This document shows, piece by piece, positions 40,989 to 50,583 of a DNA stretch of 64,000 nucleotides (the stretch's first letter is position 1; each line of letters opens with the position of its first letter). Position numbers and translations under genes: made by a program. The DNA is taken from positions 134,170 to 198,169 of the forward strand of contig JBBQZU010000004.1 of the NCBI GenBank assembly GCA_038207425.1. The letters run 5' to 3'. Under the pieces are notes generated by a model. It did not search any database and had not been told where the DNA came from. It saw only the letters and a list, made by a program, of their open reading frames with translations. Source of the stretch: JBBQZU01 sp038207425 (lineage in GTDB: Bacteria > Bacteroidota > Bacteroidia > Flavobacteriales_D > Cryomorphaceae).

Positions 40989-43613
40989 TTACTCAACCAT
41001 GAGTTTACTCACTGCCCTTGCGCCGTCAGTGAAGATGGTTTCAATAAGGTATACCCCCTGACTCAGGCCTGATACATCTATTGCAGCATTGTTTTGCAGT
41101 GCTCCCTTTTGGGAAATAAGCATACCGCGCACATCAAATATTGCAACCTTGGCCGTATTTTCATTCCCGCTCCACCGTATATTGAAATGCGAACTGGTAG
41201 GGTTGGGGCTGATTGTGGTTGCTATTACAGGATATTTTTTGGTATTTGACGTTATAGGAAAGCTGATATTATCCAAAAGCAAATTGTTGCCGCGACGGTT
41301 GGTAGATTCAAAAACAATGTAAAAGTTATAGAAGTCTATATTTTCTGAAATGACCGTTTGCCAATCGTCCACAGATTCAGGGAAAGCATTGGCCAGGTTA
41401 TTCGAATTGGTCCAAAGATCAGAACCACCGGCTTTGAAAAGTATTTGGGTGTTGAAATCAGGTGCACAGTGCACCGCATATACCGTTAGTGTATCCATTT
41501 GAAAATCATTGTTATTGCGCTTTCGGTAGAAGTAATCAAACTCGACCGTATATCCACCATCAAAAAACTCTTGGTCAATTACTGGGCTCATAAGCCAATC
41601 TTTCTGACTCGCAATAAGATTATAGCCGGGGTGATTGAGCCAGGCTGATTTACCTTCCGGGTTTGAGCTTTTTAAAGATTGTATACCATCAGAAATATTC
41701 CAAGATATCTCAGCATCAGGATTGTAAATAGTCCAAATGGCCGGATCAATTCCCGACTCAAATTCTTCATAAAAATCCGAAGCATCGGCAGTGGGTAGCT
41801 GTGTCCAGCGTTTTACCCCGTTATTGTTCAACACATCGTATTCACCAGGCAGCGTTGCCAGCGAATAGTGAAGTTCTATATTTCCAACTCCCTGAATTTC
41901 TAACTCAGGTAAAATAAGCTGGGTTGTAGCACCGGGTGCAAGCGAGAAAAGTTCATCTGTATAGAAGCCTGACAAGCTCTGATTCGATTCATAAGAAACT
42001 GTGATACCCTCAATAGATGAAAGGCCATTGTTTCTCACCGTTAATTTGGGTGTAATCGATGATTGGTTCAAAACAGAACTGCATCTGAAAGCATCTGTGG
42101 GCTCATTGACCGAAACAAGCTCAAGGTCAACGTCAGGTGATGCAGGCAGCACAGGGTCATTTTCCAAAGCCAAATAATCGAATGCAGCCTTCACGTTGAT
42201 CATTCCCATCCCGAAGGTATTGTCTTCACCGGGTATTCCCTGGTCTGTGGCAGAGTTGTACAGTGAAAGGAGAATCTCTTCGCCGGTGAGATATGGAAAA
42301 GCTTCCTTGAGCAAGAGCACTGCGCCGCTTACGTGTGGTGAGGCCATGGATGTTCCGCTGAAGAGATCGTATTCATTGTTTGCCACAGCAGAACGCACAT
42401 TCACACCAGGAGCCGATACTTCAGGCTTTATAAGCAGGCTGCCACTCCCATCGCATACACTCGGGCCGCGACTCGAGAAGTTAGCGATGTTCCAGGGACC
42501 ATTACCTACGCCGTTTAAGGCTCCTACACTAAAGGTATTTACAAGGCTCATATTGATATTGGTTGGTATTGAGATGGTTTGATCACCTGGGCCATTGTTG
42601 CCAGCGCTGAATACATTGGCGATACCTGCGGCTTCAACGGCAGCCATTACCGGAATTACAAATTGAGAGCATGCACCCCAATCCTGGTCATCAATATCAT
42701 TTGGGCGGCCCCATGAATTGTTAATCACATCCGGAATATCATCAAAGGTATCCTCATCGCCATCCGGATTCAGCGACCATTCAAAACCGAGCATCAATTC
42801 GCTCAAAGGTTTTACAAATGCAAGATTGGAAACGATCGGGTCAGTAGCGATAAAATAGGCGCGTGGCGCTACACCAATGGTATCGGCTGTGGCAGTGTCG
42901 AGGCCAAGCATGATGCCGCTTACATGCGTGCCGTGGCTGCTGGGCTTATCGGTAGGTACAGGGCTGTCAAACCCAAACCAGGTGGATTGCAGGGGCATGC
43001 GATTTGGTAAAAATCTGCTTCCAAAGGTGGGGTGCTCAGGCCAAACACCGGTATCGAAAGTCATGGCAATGCGACCGTGGCCGGTATAACCCATTGCCCA
43101 CATTTCGGGGGCTTTTATCGCAGCGAGCCCCGGCTCAATGCCGCCAATGCTTTTCGCCGTATTTCCTGTTGCTTTCATGGGTTCCACAAGCCCATATTCA
43201 GCCGGATTGAGATCTATGTAGGCTATCTCAGGCAGGTATGTCAGTGCTTGAATCAGTGCGGCATTTGCCGAAAGGCTTATGCTGTTTGATATCCAGAATT
43301 GCTGAAGCGCTTCATACGGCTCATTGCTGCTCTCTATAAAATTAACTACCGAAAGTTGGGTCGAAGATGCCTTACTTTTGAGTGCGCTCATTACCATTTT
43401 TGACCTACCGGTAACTGGAACTTTTGCCTCGTTCATTAGCTTTTTTAAAGCTGCCATATCTACGGCATCACCGATTAGCAATATCACAGGAATCAGTTCA
43501 TCAGCAGTGGCAGAACCCAGCCTATTCAGAAGGCGCTGCTCCATAAAGGCGTATTGGGCTTGCGTAAAACCAATTGTCAAAACCATCAGTGCGCTAAGTA
43601 CAAGTCTTTTCAT
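40989..43613 (-). CDS. Large secreted subtilase (S8, bacillopeptidase F-like) with T9SS sorting domain
   Basis: The 874-residue protein has a signal peptide (1-19). An inhibitor-I9-like propeptide (about 40-150) precedes the catalytic domain with Asp187 (MTFDTGVWPEHP), His227 (SSHGTHVSGIMLG), Asn339 (FSAGNNGPG) and Ser422 (SGTSMASPHVSG), a full triad. After about 500 come an Ig-like region (VDLELVSVNEPTDAFRCSSV), a MAM/jelly-roll-like region (about 625-785, EEFESGIDPAIWTIYN ... NLLLDNISF) and a T9SS tail (ISPNPTSSHFNIRW ... VAIFDVRGMLI ... LSQGVYLIET ... VSKLMVE). It is predicted to be an exported protease on the cell surface. Confidence 0.92.
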   Translation of the reverse strand: MKRLVLSALMVLTIGFTQAQYAFMEQRLLNRLGSATADELIPVILLIGDAVDMAALKKLMNEAKVPVTGRSKMVMSALKSKASSTQLSVVNFIESSNEPYEALQQFWISNSISLSANAALIQALTYLPEIAYIDLNPAEYGLVEPMKATGNTAKSIGGIEPGLAAIKAPEMWAMGYTGHGRIAMTFDTGVWPEHPTFGSRFLPNRMPLQSTWFGFDSPVPTDKPSSHGTHVSGIMLGLDTATADTIGVAPRAYFIATDPIVSNLAFVKPLSELMLGFEWSLNPDGDEDTFDDIPDVINNSWGRPNDIDDQDWGACSQFVIPVMAAVEAAGIANVFSAGNNGPGDQTISIPTNINMSLVNTFSVGALNGVGNGPWNIANFSSRGPSVCDGSGSLLIKPEVSAPGVNVRSAVANNEYDLFSGTSMASPHVSGAVLLLKEAFPYLTGEEILLSLYNSATDQGIPGEDNTFGMGMINVKAAFDYLALENDPVLPASPDVDLELVSVNEPTDAFRCSSVLNQSSITPKLTVRNNGLSSIEGITVSYESNQSLSGFYTDELFSLAPGATTQLILPELEIQGVGNIELHYSLATLPGEYDVLNNNGVKRWTQLPTADASDFYEEFESGIDPAIWTIYNPDAEISWNISDGIQSLKSSNPEGKSAWLNHPGYNLIASQKDWLMSPVIDQEFFDGGYTVEFDYFYRKRNNNDFQMDTLTVYAVHCAPDFNTQILFKAGGSDLWTNSNNLANAFPESVDDWQTVISENIDFYNFYIVFESTNRRGNNLLLDNISFPITSNTKKYPVIATTISPNPTSSHFNIRWSGNENTAKVAIFDVRGMLISQKGALQNNAAIDVSGLSQGVYLIETIFTDGARAVSKLMVE
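43264..43277 (-). repeat. Copy 5 of the AGCCTTTCGGCAAA motif
   Basis: This exact copy lies inside the large subtilase gene and is read in a different frame from the FAERL copies (it encodes SLSANA). Confidence 0.55.
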
Positions 43614-43768
43614 TTTCCGAAATTTTCGATTTCCGAAAGTAATATAAATCGCTGTTTCATTGTCGATATCTTTATATAAAACCGTGGAATGCTAAAGAGT
43701 CAGGTTGTCGCAAGGCCGACAATCCAATATCGAATCCTTTGGCGTACTTTGGCATCGACTACAAGCAT

Positions 43769-45124
43769 ATGGCTTCAACGCATACAGTAATCGTAGGCAA
43801 CGGTATAGCCGGAACATCAGCAGCCCGCTACTTACGCAAGGCGGATTCCTATGCAAGGATCACGCTCATTTCGGGCGAATCTGAGTACTTCTTTGCGCGC
43901 ACAGCGCTGATGTATGTGTATATGGGGCATATGAAGTGGGAACATATACAGCCTTATGAACCCTGGTTTTGGAAGAAGAACCGTATAGATTTGCTACAAG
44001 CCTGGGTTGAGAGCATTAACTACGCAACCAAAATACTGCACTTCAGTAATGGTAAAACACTTACATATGATAACCTTGTACTTGCCACCGGATCAAAATC
44101 CGCTTTTTTTGGATGGCCCGGACAGGATTTAACAGGTGTGCAGGGACTTTTCAGTTATCAGGATTTGCAACTGCTTGAAGCAAATACCCCCGCTCCAGGA
44201 ATTACCAGCCATCATTGTCGCAAGGCAGTAATTACCGGCGGGGGGCTTATAGGTGTTGAACTTGCCGAAATGCTGCTTACGAGAGGCGTGGAAGTGACAA
44301 TGCTTGTGCGTGAAGGTCATTTTTGGGGAAACATAATTACCGCAAATGAAAGCGAGATGATTGCAGAACATCTCAGGTCGCATGGAGTGAAATTGATGCT
44401 CAACACCGAACTGAAAGAAATTAATGGCGATGAAAAGGATAGGGTAAAAAGCATCACCTGCAAAAATGGAGAAGTGATAGAATGTCAGCTCGTGGGCATC
44501 ACCACGGGCGTAAAACCAAATGTGGAATTTCTTCAGAATACTGACCTTGAATTGAACCGCGGAATTCTTGTGAATGAGCATTTGGAGACCAATATTCCCA
44601 ATGTATACGCCGCCGGCGACTGCGCTGAAATACGCGATCCACGTACCGGTAGAAGGGCAGTAGAGCCGGTATGGTACACCGGCCGCATGATGGGCGAAGT
44701 GTTGGGGCTCACCCTTTCGGGAAAAAGAACAGCTTACCTGCCCGGCCCATGGTTTAATTCAGCAAAGTTTTTTGATATTGAATACCAAACCTACGGCGAA
44801 GTAAGGCCAATATCTGCACCCGACCACGCCCACTTCTTTTGGCGAAAACCCGGTACCGAAAAGTTTATTACCATGACGTACCACCCCGAGACACTGGTTT
44901 TTCAGGGAATAAATACCTATGGCATCAGGCTGCGCCATGGCTATTTTGACGAAGCGCTTCGAAAAGGACTTTCTGCAGCCGAAGTAGCCGGCAGGATTGA
45001 GGCAGCCAACTTCGACCCTGAGTTTTACCAACAATGGCCAAAGTCGTTCAAAGCGGCATTTGCCGAAAGCACCGGTATTGCGCTAAAAGAATTTAATACA
45101 CTTCAGAAATTATTCAAAAAATGA
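43769..45124 (+). CDS. FAD/NAD(P)-dependent pyridine-nucleotide oxidoreductase
   Basis: The protein has 451 residues from ATG 43769 (a TTG at 43739 would add ten residues before the FAD motif). The FAD-binding GxGxxG is at 7-12 (TVIVGNGIAGTSAARYLR), the NAD(P)-binding GxGxxG is near 155 (AVITGGGLIGVELAEMLLTR), and the second FAD motif VYAAGDCAEI lies near 280. It resembles rubredoxin reductases and the N-terminal domain of assimilatory nitrite reductase, but lacks their Fe-S or siroheme domains. It is cytosolic and likely passes electrons between NAD(P)H and the ferredoxin-type membrane protein encoded next (ATGA overlap). Confidence 0.88.
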   Translation: MASTHTVIVGNGIAGTSAARYLRKADSYARITLISGESEYFFARTALMYVYMGHMKWEHIQPYEPWFWKKNRIDLLQAWVESINYATKILHFSNGKTLTYDNLVLATGSKSAFFGWPGQDLTGVQGLFSYQDLQLLEANTPAPGITSHHCRKAVITGGGLIGVELAEMLLTRGVEVTMLVREGHFWGNIITANESEMIAEHLRSHGVKLMLNTELKEINGDEKDRVKSITCKNGEVIECQLVGITTGVKPNVEFLQNTDLELNRGILVNEHLETNIPNVYAAGDCAEIRDPRTGRRAVEPVWYTGRMMGEVLGLTLSGKRTAYLPGPWFNSAKFFDIEYQTYGEVRPISAPDHAHFFWRKPGTEKFITMTYHPETLVFQGINTYGIRLRHGYFDEALRKGLSAAEVAGRIEAANFDPEFYQQWPKSFKAAFAESTGIALKEFNTLQKLFKK

Positions 45125-46881
45125 AACGAATAAGCTACCAATACCTGGGCATGACCATGTTTACCATCGCTACGTTGGCCTTCGTTTCGCTGAGTTTTTG
45201 GGTGAAAAGTGAATTTACCCGAAGCAATTTGCAGAATGCGATTGGTGCCAATCATGGCGGCCTGATTCCTTATATCACTGCCCTGCCTGCGATGGTGCCG
45301 GCCAATGCTGTACCGGCCCTCAGCAAAACGGTAGAAGCATATAATAAAGCAATAATCGACGAGAAAGGAATTTCGGAATCGCTTGCCAATGATTTGATAA
45401 ATTTTGCGAGAACCAACCCCGGGCAGTATAGCGAGGCGCTACTCAATAAAGTGCTCGGCGCCGATACCCGCCGCAAAGCAATTGCACTGGATTACACCGG
45501 CTGGATGATGGGAAACCACTGGAATAGCGAAGAATTTGAAGCCACACTTAAGTCGAAAATAGCTGATGTAAACAGCACCATTGCCGAAGAATTCGGTGTA
45601 GGCAAAGGCAGCAGAGATGAGCTGATTTCAACCGTACTTACTGCATCTGCTCCAGGGTGGATTAAGTCGGGTTGGATGGCCCTTCTTATTTTTGGGCTCG
45701 CTGCTTTGGGAGGCCTGATTTACATCATTCCTGATATTTCGCGAAAGCCGGGCATACACCACAACGGTATATATCACAATAAAATGCAGACAAGGCAATG
45801 GCCTGCCTGGATCGTTTTCGCCTTTTTGGTGGGTTGGTATATTGTATTGTATCAGTTTCCGGCATTTTTAACGAACCAGGTGGCGTTGCTCGAACCCCTT
45901 TCACGCGGCATGAGTGGTGGCGCATCGGGCCGGTGGTTTCTTTACGGATTTATGTACTGCCTGGCCATGCTTGTGCTAGGTATACGGATGATGATAAAGT
46001 ACAGGGGAAATGCATACCAGCAAGTACGCACAGTGAGTGTGCTATTCTTCCAGATAGTATTCGCCTTTACGCTTCCGCAAATAATGACCCGGCTTCAAAT
46101 GCCAGCCTATGACCTCAAGAATGCATGGCCTTTGGATTACTCTTTCTTTTTTGATTACAGGATTACTCAAATGCTTGAAGCGGGTACCCTGGGGCTTTTT
46201 CTGCTGGTATGGGGTATTATTCTTTTTGCAGTGGGCGTGCCGTTGCTCACCTATTTCTACGGCAAGCGCTGGTACTGCTCTTGGGTATGCGGCTGTGGTG
46301 GACTGGCTGAAACAGTAGGTGATCCCTACCGCCACCTCAGCGACAAGCGCCTCGATGCTTGGAAAATAGAGCGTTGGCTTGTGCATGGAGTGCTGGGTTT
46401 TGCAGTGATAATGACGGTGCTCGTTCTGTATACCAGCATAACCGGTGAGGCTGAATTGTTCGGATTAAACTCCTACGGCGTGCGCAGCAGCTATGGCTTT
46501 TTTATAGGTTTTGCATTTGCAGGAGCTGTCGGAACCGGTTTTTACCCTATGATGGGCAGCAGGGTATGGTGCAGGTTCGGATGCCCACTGGCGGCCTACC
46601 TCGGGTTTGTGCAGCGGTTCAAGTCACGGTTCAGGATCACTACCAACGGAGGTCAGTGCATCTCATGCGGCAATTGTTCTACCTATTGCGAAATGGGTAT
46701 TGATGTGCGCTGGTATGCTCAGCGGGGTCAGAATATAGTGCGCAGCAGTTGCGTGGGTTGCGGAGTGTGTTCGGCAGTGTGTCCAAGAGGGGTGCTGAAG
46801 CTTGAAAACGGCAGTGAATCGGGCCGTATCAATGATAATCCCATACTCATAGGCCGCGAAGGAATTACCCTAAACCTTTGA
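45121..46881 (+). CDS. Polytopic membrane protein with two C-terminal 4Fe-4S motifs (NapH/CcoG-like)
   Basis: In this 586-residue protein the first transmembrane helix (8-27) is followed by a loop of about 150 residues (30-180) without recognised domain, then about six further helices (180-500). Motifs CSWVCGCGG (about 388-396) and CRFGCPLAAYLG are those of the NapH/NosR/CcoG membrane Fe-S family. The C-terminus has two ferredoxin motifs, Cys513-516-519-523 and Cys544-547-550-554; the first lacks the proline that usually follows the last cysteine. It is an electron carrier at the inner membrane, probably fed by the FAD enzyme upstream (4-bp overlap). The unusual partners are the glycosyltransferases downstream. 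Confidence 0.88.
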   Translation: MKRISYQYLGMTMFTIATLAFVSLSFWVKSEFTRSNLQNAIGANHGGLIPYITALPAMVPANAVPALSKTVEAYNKAIIDEKGISESLANDLINFARTNPGQYSEALLNKVLGADTRRKAIALDYTGWMMGNHWNSEEFEATLKSKIADVNSTIAEEFGVGKGSRDELISTVLTASAPGWIKSGWMALLIFGLAALGGLIYIIPDISRKPGIHHNGIYHNKMQTRQWPAWIVFAFLVGWYIVLYQFPAFLTNQVALLEPLSRGMSGGASGRWFLYGFMYCLAMLVLGIRMMIKYRGNAYQQVRTVSVLFFQIVFAFTLPQIMTRLQMPAYDLKNAWPLDYSFFFDYRITQMLEAGTLGLFLLVWGIILFAVGVPLLTYFYGKRWYCSWVCGCGGLAETVGDPYRHLSDKRLDAWKIERWLVHGVLGFAVIMTVLVLYTSITGEAELFGLNSYGVRSSYGFFIGFAFAGAVGTGFYPMMGSRVWCRFGCPLAAYLGFVQRFKSRFRITTNGGQCISCGNCSTYCEMGIDVRWYAQRGQNIVRSSCVGCGVCSAVCPRGVLKLENGSESGRINDNPILIGREGITLNL

Positions 46882-47588
46882 TTAATTTTGGCCCATTGCA
46901 AAACAACATCATCGACGTAGTTATTCCTGCATACAACGAAGATCAATCGGTAGGGCTCGTGGTAAACGATTTGCCAAAGCACCTTCTCAGGCATATTGTA
47001 GTGGTAAACAATAATAGCACTGATAAAACAGTAAGCGTGGCAAGTGAAGCAGGCGCTCTGGTGCTTACCGAAACTGAAAAGGGCTATGGTGCAGCCTGCT
47101 TATGTGGACTTGATTTTTTGCGAAAGCAACAACCTCCGCCCGATTTGGTAGTATTTCTCGATGCTGATTACAGCGACCACCCTGAAGAATTGCCATTGCT
47201 TATAGCGCCCATCCTTTCGGGAAAAGCGGAGCTGGTAATAGGCGCACGCCATAAGTTGGGCAGAGAACAAGGAGCCATGCTGCCGCAGCAATTATTTGGC
47301 AATTGGCTCGCCACACTTATGATGCGGATTCTTTTCAAAAGTCGCTTTACCGACCTTGGCCCTTTTAGGGCAATTACCTGGCGAGCCCTTGAAGAAGTAG
47401 GTATGCAGGACCGCAACTTCGGTTGGACTGTTGAAATGCAAGTGAAGGCACTGAAGAAAAAGATTTCTTACTCTGAGATTCCAGTGCGCTACCGGAAGAG
47501 AAAAGGTATTTCAAAAATTACCGGAACTATTCATGGAACTGTAATGGCCGGATACAAGATAATATTCACAATTTTGCGCTATGCATAG
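46878..47588 (+). CDS. Family 2 glycosyltransferase, DPM1-like, soluble
   Basis: The protein has 236 residues. The start is the TTG at 46878, which overlaps the previous stop as TTGA; no ATG is available before the conserved core. The GT-A core (IIDVVIPAYNEDQSVGLVVN, the DxD-like LDADYSDHPEE, then GWTVEMQVKAL) matches dolichol-phosphate mannosyltransferase-like enzymes, which load a sugar onto polyprenyl phosphate. There is no C-terminal membrane domain, as in the eukaryotic catalytic subunit Dpm1. It would make a lipid-linked sugar donor, the type of donor that GT-C enzymes such as the fifth gene product use. It overlaps the next gene by 8 bp. Confidence 0.88.
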   Translation: MINFGPLQNNIIDVVIPAYNEDQSVGLVVNDLPKHLLRHIVVVNNNSTDKTVSVASEAGALVLTETEKGYGAACLCGLDFLRKQQPPPDLVVFLDADYSDHPEELPLLIAPILSGKAELVIGARHKLGREQGAMLPQQLFGNWLATLMMRILFKSRFTDLGPFRAITWRALEEVGMQDRNFGWTVEMQVKALKKKISYSEIPVRYRKRKGISKITGTIHGTVMAGYKIIFTILRYA

Positions 47589-49053
47589 TATAGCTTGGGT
47601 GGTAATTGGATTGTATGCTGTGGGAATGGTTTTTATATTTCTCTACAGCCTTGTGCAATTGTCGCTGCTTATAAAGTACCGAAGGCAGTTAAAAGCCACC
47701 GCCGCGCCGGGCAAGGTGCAAATGGATTCATGGCCGCGCGTGCTTGTGCAATTGCCGGTATACAATGAACGCTATGTGGTAGAGCGGCTCATAGATGCAG
47801 TTTGTGTATTCGACTACCCCCACGAACTGCTCGAAATACAGGTGCTCGACGACAGCAGCGATGAGAGTTTTGAGCTCGCCGCAGCACGGGTGGAATATTG
47901 GAAACAACGGGGGGTAAATATCACCCATCTTTCAAGACCTGAGCGCAGCGGCTACAAAGCCGGGGCCCTTCAATTCGGTTTGGGTCTCAGTGAGGCACCG
48001 TATATCGCCATTTTCGATGCCGACTTTATTCCTGAGCCCGATTTTCTTCGATGCACAATCCCCCAATTTGCCACAGAAAATATAGGGATGGTGCAAACGC
48101 GATGGGGGCATCTCAACCGCGATTTTTCGCTGCTTACCAGGGTGCAGGCATTCGCTCTCGATGCGCATTTTACCGTAGAGCAAATGGGGCGTAATGCCGG
48201 CCACCACTTTATAAACTTTAATGGCACCGCGGGCGTATGGCGCAGGCAATGCATCATTGACGCCGGGGGGTGGAGCGCCGATACCCTTACCGAAGACCTT
48301 GACCTGAGCTACCGCGCACAATTGAAAGGTTGGCAGTTTATATTTCTTCAAAGTACTATTGCCCCAGCCGAGCTACCCGCCGAAATGAATGCCCTTAAAA
48401 ACCAGCAATACCGCTGGAATAAAGGAGCTGCTGAATGCGCAGGAAAGCACCTGAACACCGTGCTGTCGAAGAAGTCACTTTCTCTTTCTACCCGGATTCA
48501 TGCTTTTTTTCATCTCCTCAATTCATCTGTTTTCATTTGGATTGTGCTATGCGCAGTACTTTCTCTGCCCTTGATTGCCATCAAGCACATACATCCTGAG
48601 CTGAAACTCATTTTTCATTTGGGAAGCTTACTCCTTTTGAGTTTTGGGGTATTGGCAATATTTTATTACACTGCTTTTAGGGTAGTGCAAAAAGGCGTTG
48701 GCAGAGGTACTTTTTTTTGGTTGTATCCCGCTTTTCTGAGCATGTCGATGGGGCTGAGTTTGCACAATGCACGGGCAGTAATTCTTGGGTACGCAGGTCA
48801 TCGTACAGCTTTTATCCGCACCCCTAAATGGAATATTACCACTTCAAGTGATTCCTGGTTCAATAAACAATACCTCTCGAGAAAATTATCTTTTTCTACC
48901 TGGCTTGAAGGTGTGCTGGCGGTGTACTTTGGCTTGGCATTGGCGTATGGGATTGCCATAGGCGAATGGGGATTTTTACCTCTGCACGCCATGTTGTGCT
49001 TCGGGTTTTTCGCCGTGTTCATTTATTCTATCAAGCATGCTTTACAGGTTTGA
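47581..49053 (+). CDS. Membrane-bound processive family 2 glycosyltransferase (BcsA/CESA-like)
   Basis: The 490-residue protein has an N-terminal transmembrane helix (5-27). The GT-A core carries the D, D, D, Q-x-x-R-W motifs: QVLDDSSDES, FDADFIPEPDF, TEDLDLSYRAQLKG and NQQYRWNKGAA. Three or four C-terminal helices (310-400 and 440-490) follow. This is the cellulose/glucomannan synthase-like layout, which polymerises or transfers sugars from a nucleotide donor across or at the membrane. It lacks a PilZ domain. It sits between the DPM1-like and GT-C-like genes. Confidence 0.9.
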   Translation: MHSIAWVVIGLYAVGMVFIFLYSLVQLSLLIKYRRQLKATAAPGKVQMDSWPRVLVQLPVYNERYVVERLIDAVCVFDYPHELLEIQVLDDSSDESFELAAARVEYWKQRGVNITHLSRPERSGYKAGALQFGLGLSEAPYIAIFDADFIPEPDFLRCTIPQFATENIGMVQTRWGHLNRDFSLLTRVQAFALDAHFTVEQMGRNAGHHFINFNGTAGVWRRQCIIDAGGWSADTLTEDLDLSYRAQLKGWQFIFLQSTIAPAELPAEMNALKNQQYRWNKGAAECAGKHLNTVLSKKSLSLSTRIHAFFHLLNSSVFIWIVLCAVLSLPLIAIKHIHPELKLIFHLGSLLLLSFGVLAIFYYTAFRVVQKGVGRGTFFWLYPAFLSMSMGLSLHNARAVILGYAGHRTAFIRTPKWNITTSSDSWFNKQYLSRKLSFSTWLEGVLAVYFGLALAYGIAIGEWGFLPLHAMLCFGFFAVFIYSIKHALQV

Positions 49054-50408
49054 AAATCGTGGGGCTAAAGGCATATGGCGCGGCTTTGCTTTTCATCGCT
49101 TCAATCTGCCTGCTTGCTGTAACTCCAAGAGCGCATTTCGGCGAGCTTATGGGTTTGTACTCTGTACTTTTTGTCATATATGGCCTGTTCATCTATCGGG
49201 GTGTAACGCTTTCGCTAAAGTATATTGCAATTATAGCATTGGCAGTAAGGCTTCCCTGGTTTTTCGGACTGCCTTTGCTCAGCGATGATTTCTACCGTTT
49301 TCTTTGGGATGGGCTTCTGGTAGTTCAAGGGGTGAATCCTTTGGGAATAGTTCCGGCTGCGCTCGATTTGTCGGTATTTCACGACAGTGCATTTGCATCG
49401 CACCTCGTGCATATGATGAATTCACCTCAGTATCCCAGTGTTTATCCTCCCTTTCATCAGGCTGTATTTGCAGCAGGAGCAGCCCTTACAGGAAATGCTG
49501 ACGGCGATATTGGCATTCGATTGCTCGCCGGGGTTAATGGCATGCGCGCCTGTATTCTGCTTACCGAAGCGCTCATGTTCTGGTATTTTCTAAAAAGAAG
49601 GGAAGTTAATAAACCCGTGGTTGCTGCTTATCTGCTCAATCCCCTTGTGGTGGCTGAAGGCATTGGTAATGTGCACCTTGAAGCAATGTTTACACCGATG
49701 CTTGCCATTGCATTGTATGCTTTTGTTAGGGGCAAGTTGGCAAGTTCAGGAATGTTTTGGGCGGCAGCGGTGGCTACTAAACTTACGCCGCTTGTGCTCG
49801 CCCCCGCATTTTTGTTCAGGCTTTCGCCAAAAGGATTGTTGAAATTTGGCGCTATAGCTGCCCTGGTGCTGTTAACTGCAATTATTTGGTTTGAACCCTG
49901 GAATTTCAAAATCACCAACGGTAGTGGACTTACGCTGTACTTCAGGCATTTTGAATTTAATGCTTCATTGTATTATGTGATAAGCCGATTTTCTGAGTTT
50001 ATAATAGGCTATAATCCGATAGGAATGTTGGGGCCTGCATTGGGTATTCTTACCTTCCTTCTGATTGTATTTATTAGCTATAAAAAGCGTGCCGCCAACT
50101 TATATGAAGTGGGGTTAATTGTCTATCTGATCTATTTTTTATTTGCTACTACCGTGCACCCTTGGTATATTATCCCCGTTGTTTTTCTGGCATTGGCATC
50201 AGGCCGGAAACTTTTACTTGCATGGTCATTTGCCGTATGGCTGAGTTATTTCCACTACTTGCATCCTGAAGGCCCTCCGTATATTCTAATCTTTGGCGAG
50301 TACATGGTTTTATTTGCAGCCATTGTTTTTGAGCATAGAATTATGCCCTGGCTCACCAATCGGTATGAGAATGATGAAGAAACGGTTTTTGGTAATTCTT
50401 TGAAATAA
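49050..50408 (+). CDS. Polytopic GT-C-type mannosyltransferase-like membrane protein
   Basis: The protein has 452 residues if started at TTG 49050 (again a TTGA overlap with the previous stop; GTG 49059 is the alternative). It has about ten hydrophobic helices. The first large loop carries LLSDDFYRFLWDGLLVVQG, the acidic DD motif characteristic of GT-C enzymes that use polyprenyl-phosphate sugars (GT87/MptB-like). VHPWYIIPVVF near the end resembles the conserved HPWY loop of that group. It is the last gene of the operon, and likely the acceptor-side enzyme using the donor made by the DPM1-like protein. Confidence 0.83.
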   Translation: MKIVGLKAYGAALLFIASICLLAVTPRAHFGELMGLYSVLFVIYGLFIYRGVTLSLKYIAIIALAVRLPWFFGLPLLSDDFYRFLWDGLLVVQGVNPLGIVPAALDLSVFHDSAFASHLVHMMNSPQYPSVYPPFHQAVFAAGAALTGNADGDIGIRLLAGVNGMRACILLTEALMFWYFLKRREVNKPVVAAYLLNPLVVAEGIGNVHLEAMFTPMLAIALYAFVRGKLASSGMFWAAAVATKLTPLVLAPAFLFRLSPKGLLKFGAIAALVLLTAIIWFEPWNFKITNGSGLTLYFRHFEFNASLYYVISRFSEFIIGYNPIGMLGPALGILTFLLIVFISYKKRAANLYEVGLIVYLIYFLFATTVHPWYIIPVVFLALASGRKLLLAWSFAVWLSYFHYLHPEGPPYILIFGEYMVLFAAIVFEHRIMPWLTNRYENDEETVFGNSLK

Positions 50409-50527
50409 GTTATTAGGGAACTGGGCCATACCAATAAAAAGCACTAATTGCTAGTGAGTAAAGGCTGAAATGACCGCACTACGGATGCTCGCTGATTGCT
50501 TTAAATTTCATTAAAGTGCTTTACTGA

Positions 50528-50560
50528 TTTGTCATCAATATAATTTTTGACCTATCTTTG
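50528..50560 (+). promoter_or_regulatory. Consensus Bacteroidota promoter of the deiminase gene
   Basis: TTTG at 50528-50531, a 21-bp spacer and TATCTTTG at 50553-50560 match the -33/-7 consensus, 23 bp before the GTG start. Confidence 0.7.
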
Positions 50561-50583
50561 GCATCAACCAAAAAACAGATACT

